DNA of 11,259 nucleotides from positions 1 through 11,259 of the forward strand of contig JAANXI010000045.1 in NCBI GenBank assembly GCA_018263365.1. Direction: 5' to 3'. A model generated the notes under the pieces. It saw only the letters and a program-made list of their open reading frames with translations, ran no database searches and was not told where the DNA came from. Shown in pieces: positions 7,151-11,259 of the stretch. The DNA is from Fidelibacterota bacterium. GTDB taxonomy: Bacteria; Fidelibacterota; JAANXI01. The translations under genes and the position numbers were made by a program. Every line of letters starts with the position of its first letter. Within the stretch, counting starts at the first letter, position 1.

Positions 7151-8305
7151 TTACAGCGTTAATTTTCCCAATACCAATGATCGTTCAGCTCCCGTAACTC
7201 CGGGCATATTCCCGGGAACTCCCTTCAGGTACGCTCTGGCAAACACGGCAAATCCCACGGATTCTTTCGCATTCTCAGAGAGACTGTATTCATTGCTCGA
7301 ACCGATCTCTGCGGAGGGGAAATACGATCCAAGCCGCTCCATAATATACGGATTGTGCGCTCCACCTCCTCCAACGATGACATGATTTATGTGATCCGGA
7401 CTTTGCCAGAATTGCTCTATATTTTGTGCAATTGACGCTACCGTCCATTCAGAAGCTGTGGCAATCAAATCGCATTTCTCCTCCTGACTCGGTTCTCCAT
7501 CGTCCCAAAATAATTGTTTTATGTATGCATCCGAATAGAGTTCCCTGCCGGTAGATTTCGGCGGCGGCTGAACAATAAACTCTTCCTGGAGCAAATCTTC
7601 CAGTAAATCTTTGTTTACTTTACCTTTCTGCGCCCAGACTCCATCCCTGTCATATAGTTTCTGTCCGTCGGTAAATTGCCGCATCAGTGTGTTCACCACC
7701 ATATTACCAGGGCCTGTATCCCAGCCGGTAACTGCCCCCTGCTCGATTCCCTCTGTGATACACGTAACGTTGGCAATCCCACCGATGTTCAATGCGATAG
7801 TGTGCCCGGGCAAATCCCGATACAGTAACCAATCCAAAAACGGGATCAGCGGCGCGCCGGTCCCACCGACGGCAATGTCGTGCTCCCGAAAATTGCTGAC
7901 TACCGGAATTCCGGTCTTTGAAGCAAGCACTGCTGGCTCCCCCAGTTGCAGGGTCGATTGTCCGGATACATGCCAAACTGTTTGGCCGTGGGAACCGATA
8001 CAGTTGACAGAATCAGCCTGTAATTTATGGTTTTCCAGAAACTCCACCACCATATTTACCCATTTATTACCGAGGATAAAATTAATGTCACAGATCTTCT
8101 CAGCATCACCGTTAATCGCTTCCAGAATTTTATTCTGTAATACATCAGAATATTCGAAAGTGTCGAAGGCCTCGACCTGGAACGACTCCATTTTATCATT
8201 GTCCCAGACGACTGAGACAATATCCAGTCCGTCAAGCGAAGTCCCGGACATCAGTCCCAGAATTCGCACCGGCCTCTGTTGTAATCGCGGCAACGCCCTT
8301 TTCAT
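7151..8305 (-). CDS. anmK: Anhydro-N-acetylmuramic acid kinase
   Basis: In the cytoplasm, AnmK opens the 1,6-anhydro ring of anhydro-MurNAc and phosphorylates it with ATP, giving MurNAc-6-phosphate during peptidoglycan recycling. The 384-residue protein shows the full family pattern: GLMSGTSLDGLD (17-28), GSHGQTVWH (104-112), NFREHDIAVGGTGAPLIP (138-155), LNIGGIANVT (172-181), GWDTGPGN (194-201) with the likely catalytic base Asp196, STGRELYS (251-258) and VGGGGAHN (311-318). Its ATG overlaps the TGA of murQ by 4 bases, and murQ encodes the next enzyme of the pathway, which supports the call. No separate ribosome site is evident, consistent with coupled translation. Confidence 0.97.
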   Translation of the reverse strand: MKRALPRLQQRPVRILGLMSGTSLDGLDIVSVVWDNDKMESFQVEAFDTFEYSDVLQNKILEAINGDAEKICDINFILGNKWVNMVVEFLENHKLQADSVNCIGSHGQTVWHVSGQSTLQLGEPAVLASKTGIPVVSNFREHDIAVGGTGAPLIPFLDWLLYRDLPGHTIALNIGGIANVTCITEGIEQGAVTGWDTGPGNMVVNTLMRQFTDGQKLYDRDGVWAQKGKVNKDLLEDLLQEEFIVQPPPKSTGRELYSDAYIKQLFWDDGEPSQEEKCDLIATASEWTVASIAQNIEQFWQSPDHINHVIVGGGGAHNPYIMERLGSYFPSAEIGSSNEYSLSENAKESVGFAVFARAYLKGVPGNMPGVTGAERSLVLGKLTL

Positions 8306-9216
8306 GGACTTGATACCGCGTTAATAGCCTGACGCAACATTCCCTGATGCTTTTCCAGCAACTCCTGCGAACGCTGGAAATCGACATCGGCGAGTGTCAT
8401 AAGAATGGCATTCTTTACCTTGTATTCCGCCGCTTCCAGCACCTCTGTGACCTTGTCGCGGTCAACTCCCGTTACTTCCATCACAATTCGCTGCGACCGA
8501 TCGATAAGTTTCTTGTTGACGGCGGTCAAATCCACCATGAGATTACCATAGACTTTGCCCAGTTTAATCATCGCAGCTGTGGTAATCATATTCAGGACTA
8601 ACTTGGTGGCAGTCCCGGCCTTCATCCTGGTCGAGCCGGTAATGACTTCCGGCCCGACAATCGGATTGATCAGAATATCCGTTACCACTTCTTCTTCGAG
8701 GTGTTCCACCGGATTACAGATCAATGCTATCGTCGGAATGCCCTGCTCTTTGGCATATTTCAACGCTCCCAGCACATACGGCGTCCGGCCGCTGGTGGCG
8801 ATTCCGCACACCACGTCGCCAGTGTCCACACCATTATCGCGGAGCGCCTGTGCGCCATCTTCCTCGTAATCCTCGGCGCCCTCGATACTCCGGACAAGCG
8901 CCTCTTTTCCGCCCGCAATAATTCCCTGCACCTGTTCAGGATCGGAGCGATATGTCGGCGGACATTCGGAGGCATCGAGCACACCCAGTCGTCCACTGGT
9001 TCCTGCGCCAACATAAAACAGGCTCCCTCCGGCCCGTAATTGGTTAGTCACCACATCAACTGCTTCAGTGATTTCCGGGATGGTCTCTTCGACGGCATAC
9101 GGTACCTTTTTGTCCTCGTCATTTATCCGCCGGAGCATCTCCTCCGTGGAGAGCGTATCAATATCCTTTGTGCGCTCATTTCGCTGCTCAGTTACAAGTC
9201 CTTTAGCCCCTGCCAT
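8302..9216 (-). CDS. murQ: N-acetylmuramic acid 6-phosphate etherase
   Basis: MurQ removes the lactyl ether of MurNAc-6-phosphate, yielding GlcNAc-6-phosphate and D-lactate, the step after AnmK. The 304 residues match the family length. Visible are the N-terminal TEQRNERTKDIDTLST (9-24), the sugar-binding YVGAGTSGRLGVLDASECPPT (68-88 region) with catalytic-type Glu84, SIEGAEDYEEDG (110-121) with Glu115, the SIS-domain strand CGIATSGRTPYVLGAL (137-152) and the signature GSTRMKAGTATK (194-205). ATG 9216 has GGAG eight bases upstream. It is the first gene of the operon; 122 bases separate it from the same-strand gene upstream, without an obvious strong promoter. No nagA or nagB is in the window to take the product further. 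Confidence 0.97.
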   Translation of the reverse strand: MAGAKGLVTEQRNERTKDIDTLSTEEMLRRINDEDKKVPYAVEETIPEITEAVDVVTNQLRAGGSLFYVGAGTSGRLGVLDASECPPTYRSDPEQVQGIIAGGKEALVRSIEGAEDYEEDGAQALRDNGVDTGDVVCGIATSGRTPYVLGALKYAKEQGIPTIALICNPVEHLEEEVVTDILINPIVGPEVITGSTRMKAGTATKLVLNMITTAAMIKLGKVYGNLMVDLTAVNKKLIDRSQRIVMEVTGVDRDKVTEVLEAAEYKVKNAILMTLADVDFQRSQELLEKHQGMLRQAINAVSSP

Positions 9217-9324
9217 CCAACAATCTCCATCATATAAAACTGGTTCAAATAAATCGGATAAAAATTAGACCAACCGCCATAGAATTACAACCGAAAAGGC
9301 CTGTGTATGCAAGCGATCAGAAAA

Positions 9325-9344
9325 GTATGAGAAGGATATCATAC
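9325..9344 (-). terminator. Weak hairpin at the end of the CMD-like gene (possible terminator)
   Basis: GTATGA and TCATAC arms (9339-9344 and 9325-9330) flank an 8-base loop, and on the - strand TTTTCT follows directly. The hairpin includes the TGA stop of the CMD-like gene. The stem is only 6 pairs with two GC pairs, so termination would be weak at best. Confidence 0.25.
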
Positions 9345-10043
9345 CACCTGCCTGAGTATCTCAGTTCTCTGCTCTCTCTGCTCCTGATCGATGAAAAGAG
9401 TGATAATATCGAAGATATCCCAGACGATATTTGGCTCGCCACCAAGATTGGAAAATCCCCGCACATGTGACATGAGTTGGCGCTCATAGCCTGTGATCAT
9501 CAGTATCGACAGAATGGCGATTTCACGCCGTTGCGGAGACAAAGGCACCCGACTCAAAACCCGGCCATACCCGTGTTCGATCATCCAGTCTGTTAACGCC
9601 GGATGGAGTCGATCCGTGAATTTTACAAGGGACGAATAATGTTCCCGATAGATTTGACTGCACAATTCTTCACCTGATTTTCTATGATCCCCGCTTTCGG
9701 ATTGCTTATCATCGCTAACATCCTGTGGCAGCGGACAGACCTGGTGCGCTATGCGCAGCGCTTCTATCATCGCCGGGAAGCCCAGAAACAGATGGCTCTG
9801 TAACAATACTTCATACATAGATTCTGTCGGCAGGTCGTGGTATTTTACCGATGCAATGCAAAAGTGGAGCAGTTCGTCGTGCTTCAGTGCGATGGCGACA
9901 GCGCAGAGCACATGATGAAGATCTCCCCGTGGAAGACCCGAATCGGTCAATTTTTCATCCAGTGATTCCGCGAGGTCGGCGGCTGCGAACATCGTTGGGT
10001 GGACTTTTCGATAGTCGGGATAGAAGCGCCGGAAATAAGCCAT
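9339..10043 (-). CDS. Carboxymuconolactone decarboxylase-like (AhpD-fold) protein
   Basis: From ATG 10043 the protein has 234 residues. The C-terminal half (about 159-206: YGRVLSRVPLSPQRREIAIL, then SHVRGFSNLGG) matches the carboxymuconolactone decarboxylase domain. The region at about 48-100, with HDELLHFCIAS and LLQSHLFLGFPAMIEALRIA, looks like a second, diverged copy. A charged insert (about 108-128) joins them. The CxxC pair of AhpD peroxidase partners is absent, so thiol peroxidase activity is not supported, and no substrate can be named. An in-frame ATG at 10136 would add 31 residues but would overlap the start of the divergent gene and its promoter; homologous-looking sequence starts only after Met 10043, so the shorter form is chosen. 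Whether it is co-transcribed with murQ is unclear. Confidence 0.7.
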   Translation of the reverse strand: MAYFRRFYPDYRKVHPTMFAAADLAESLDEKLTDSGLPRGDLHHVLCAVAIALKHDELLHFCIASVKYHDLPTESMYEVLLQSHLFLGFPAMIEALRIAHQVCPLPQDVSDDKQSESGDHRKSGEELCSQIYREHYSSLVKFTDRLHPALTDWMIEHGYGRVLSRVPLSPQRREIAILSILMITGYERQLMSHVRGFSNLGGEPNIVWDIFDIITLFIDQEQREQRTEILRQVV

Positions 10044-10057
10044 TAGTGGTATACCTG

Positions 10058-10086
10058 TTGATTTTTGTGGAAACCCATCATATAAT
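10058..10086 (+). promoter_or_regulatory. Predicted sigma70-type promoter for the CNNM/CorC-type gene
   Basis: TTGATT (10058-10063) and a perfect TATAAT (10081-10086) are separated by exactly 17 bases. Transcription would begin near 10093, giving a leader of about 25 bases before ATG 10118. No strong Shine-Dalgarno sequence is seen in that leader. On the opposite strand TATGAT (10077-10082) overlaps the -10 box and could serve the divergent gene, but its -35 match is poor. Confidence 0.65.
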
Positions 10087-10117
10087 ATTGACCAATTCAA
10101 CGTAAGTTGCAACGGCC

Positions 10118-11259
10118 ATGATTCTCGAAATATCACTCGCAGTCATCGGATTGATACTCTCAGCCTTTTTCTCCGGAGCTGAGATCGCGTTTGTATCTGC
10201 AAATCCTATGCAGATTGAGGTGTGGAAGCGCCAGGAACTCCGGGGCGCCAAAGAGACCAGCTATCTGCTAAGCGAACCGGCCTCATTTTTAAATATCACC
10301 CTTATCGGGACGAATATTGCCAACATCATGGCGACCTCATTCGCCACGATTGTGCTTATTCAGTATTTCAGCGAAGGTGTGGTTATTCTGCTTACAGCGC
10401 TTGTTATCTTAACATTTGGTGAAATTCTGCCGAAGACGATCTTCCGGGAGCGCGCCAATACTCTGGCCCTGCGGATCACTCCTTTGCTCTATATGATGCG
10501 GTTGCCTCTGTATCCCTTTTTGAAGATCACCGGCTGGTACAGTCGTTTCTTAACGCGCAAAACACAGGACGAGACAACAATTACCGAGGCGTTTTCCAAA
10601 GATGATCTTCGGCTCCTGTTTACGCAGGTTGGCGATACGGATATCATAGACAAACATGAAAAGCGGTTCATAACCAAGCTGTTCTCCTTCGGACGCCAGA
10701 CAGCCCGGGATGCGATGACACCCCGAACGGAGATATCCGCCATTGATTCCCATCGAACCATCGAGGAGACCATGCAGGTCTTTCTGGAATCGGGGCATTC
10801 GAAACTACCGGTCTACGAGAATACCATCGATAGGATCGTTGGCGTGGTGTTTCTCTATGATATTTTCGAGGATCACGATTCTCTGGATGAGATAATTAAA
10901 GAGGCGACGTTTGTCCCGGAAGCCAAAAATATCGGCGAACTCTTGCGTGAATTCCAGGAAAACAAGAACAGCATCGGTATTGTGATCGACGAGTACGGCG
11001 GAACTGCCGGGCTCATTACGGTGGAAGATATCGTTGAGGAGCTCTTTGGCGAATTCGAGGATGAGTTTGATTTCGATGAAATGAGCGTCAAAAAGATCGA
11101 GAACGGATACGTCATCAGTGGACGCGCCGAAATTGATTACCTGAACGAGACGCTCCATCTGGATATTCCGGGCGGCGAATACGAAACAATCGGCGGTTTC
11201 CTTGAAGATCGGCTTGGCCGGATACCCAGCACCGGCGAAGAAATTACCATCGGCGCCGA
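10118..11259 (+). CDS. CNNM/CorC (HlyC/TlyC)-family membrane protein, 3' end outside window
   Basis: The first 380 residues are present with no stop before the window edge. The N-terminal DUF21/CNNM transmembrane domain (about 1-190) has hydrophobic segments near 4-26, 57-81, 87-106 and 119-138, with FFSGAEIAF (17-25), IGTNIANI (63-70) and FGEILPKT (100-107). Two CBS domains follow (about 200-255 and 265-312), with MTPRTEI (200-206) and IVIDEYGGTAGLITVEDIVE (288-307). The CorC_HlyC domain begins near 325 and contains IGGFLEDRLGRIP (358-370). Relatives (CNNM, CorB, CorC) are linked to magnesium or cobalt export; 'hemolysin' is an older label, and GldE-type gliding proteins share this fold. ATG 10118 is the only start after an in-frame stop at 10103. 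The gene is divergent from the CMD-like gene. Confidence 0.93.
   Translation, partial: MILEISLAVIGLILSAFFSGAEIAFVSANPMQIEVWKRQELRGAKETSYLLSEPASFLNITLIGTNIANIMATSFATIVLIQYFSEGVVILLTALVILTFGEILPKTIFRERANTLALRITPLLYMMRLPLYPFLKITGWYSRFLTRKTQDETTITEAFSKDDLRLLFTQVGDTDIIDKHEKRFITKLFSFGRQTARDAMTPRTEISAIDSHRTIEETMQVFLESGHSKLPVYENTIDRIVGVVFLYDIFEDHDSLDEIIKEATFVPEAKNIGELLREFQENKNSIGIVIDEYGGTAGLITVEDIVEELFGEFEDEFDFDEMSVKKIENGYVISGRAEIDYLNETLHLDIPGGEYETIGGFLEDRLGRIPSTGEEITIGA

Noticed and set aside
7611..8324. A 237-codon open frame on the + strand opposite anmK
   Set aside because: It is wholly antisense to a conserved gene, shows no family motifs and has a composition rich in Ser, Pro and Cys typical of shadow frames.
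9217..9338. Search for a strong promoter directly upstream of murQ
   Set aside because: Only poor -10/-35 pairs are found, and the best TATGAT is too close to the start codon to leave a ribosome site. The CAACCG sequence repeated at 9271 and 9288 is too short to interpret.
10044..10136. Extended N-terminus of the CMD-like protein from ATG 10136
   Set aside because: It would overlap the start codon and promoter of the divergent gene, and the extra 31 residues show no family similarity; ATG 10043 fits better.
10489..11158. Several - strand open frames of 80-117 codons at the right end
   Set aside because: The + strand here encodes a clear CNNM/CorC-type protein that runs off the window; the - strand frames are its shadows.
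1..11259. Possible insertion sequences, prophage genes, CRISPR repeats, toxin-antitoxin or defence genes
   Set aside because: No transposase, integrase, regular repeat array or defence-related domain was seen; all complete genes are intact members of metabolic, transport or RNA-processing families.

Overview
The window holds eleven protein-coding genes on about 11.3 kb of chromosome. No mobile element, CRISPR array, tRNA or rRNA is visible. Base composition looks even, close to half GC, and no gene looks recently acquired. Gene content suggests a Gram-negative-type bacterium, perhaps of the FCB group or a nearby candidate phylum (Calditrichota-, Marinimicrobia- or Balneolota-like). The pointers are a nuclease of the DUF151 family with a UVR tail, a dual phosphoglucose/phosphomannose isomerase, and HPr and enzyme I without nearby sugar permeases. 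The taxonomy is inference, not read directly from the sequence.

Layout. Positions 1-148 contain no identifiable gene but have several inverted repeats. rnc (RNase III, + strand, 149-919) follows. Its stop codon overlaps the stop of a convergent bifunctional-nuclease gene (916-1503, - strand), which has its own likely promoter in the 107-base gap upstream. From 9216 down to 1611 seven genes run in one direction on the - strand: murQ, anmK, phosphomannomutase/phosphoglucomutase, a trans-polyprenyl diphosphate synthase, ptsH (HPr), ptsI (enzyme I) and PGI/PMI. They overlap by 4 bases or are separated by only 5-64 bases, so they probably form one operon. Upstream of murQ, on the same strand, is a carboxymuconolactone decarboxylase-like gene (9339-10043). 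It is divergent from a CNNM/CorC-type membrane protein (10118 to window end, no stop reached), with a good sigma70-like promoter in the 74-base gap.

How the genes fit. AnmK and MurQ convert 1,6-anhydro-MurNAc, released by cell-wall turnover, to GlcNAc-6-phosphate. The phosphomutase and PGI/PMI interconvert glucose and mannose phosphates with fructose-6-phosphate. HPr and enzyme I carry PEP-derived phosphate, and this HPr also has the serine used for regulatory phosphorylation in other HPr proteins. The polyprenyl synthase makes an isoprenoid chain for quinones or lipids. The operon reads as a cell-envelope sugar and phosphate-signalling unit. All these families are known. I found no convincing new system. 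The points worth a second look are the operon's combination of functions, the RNase III/nuclease convergent overlap, and a few regulatory sites.
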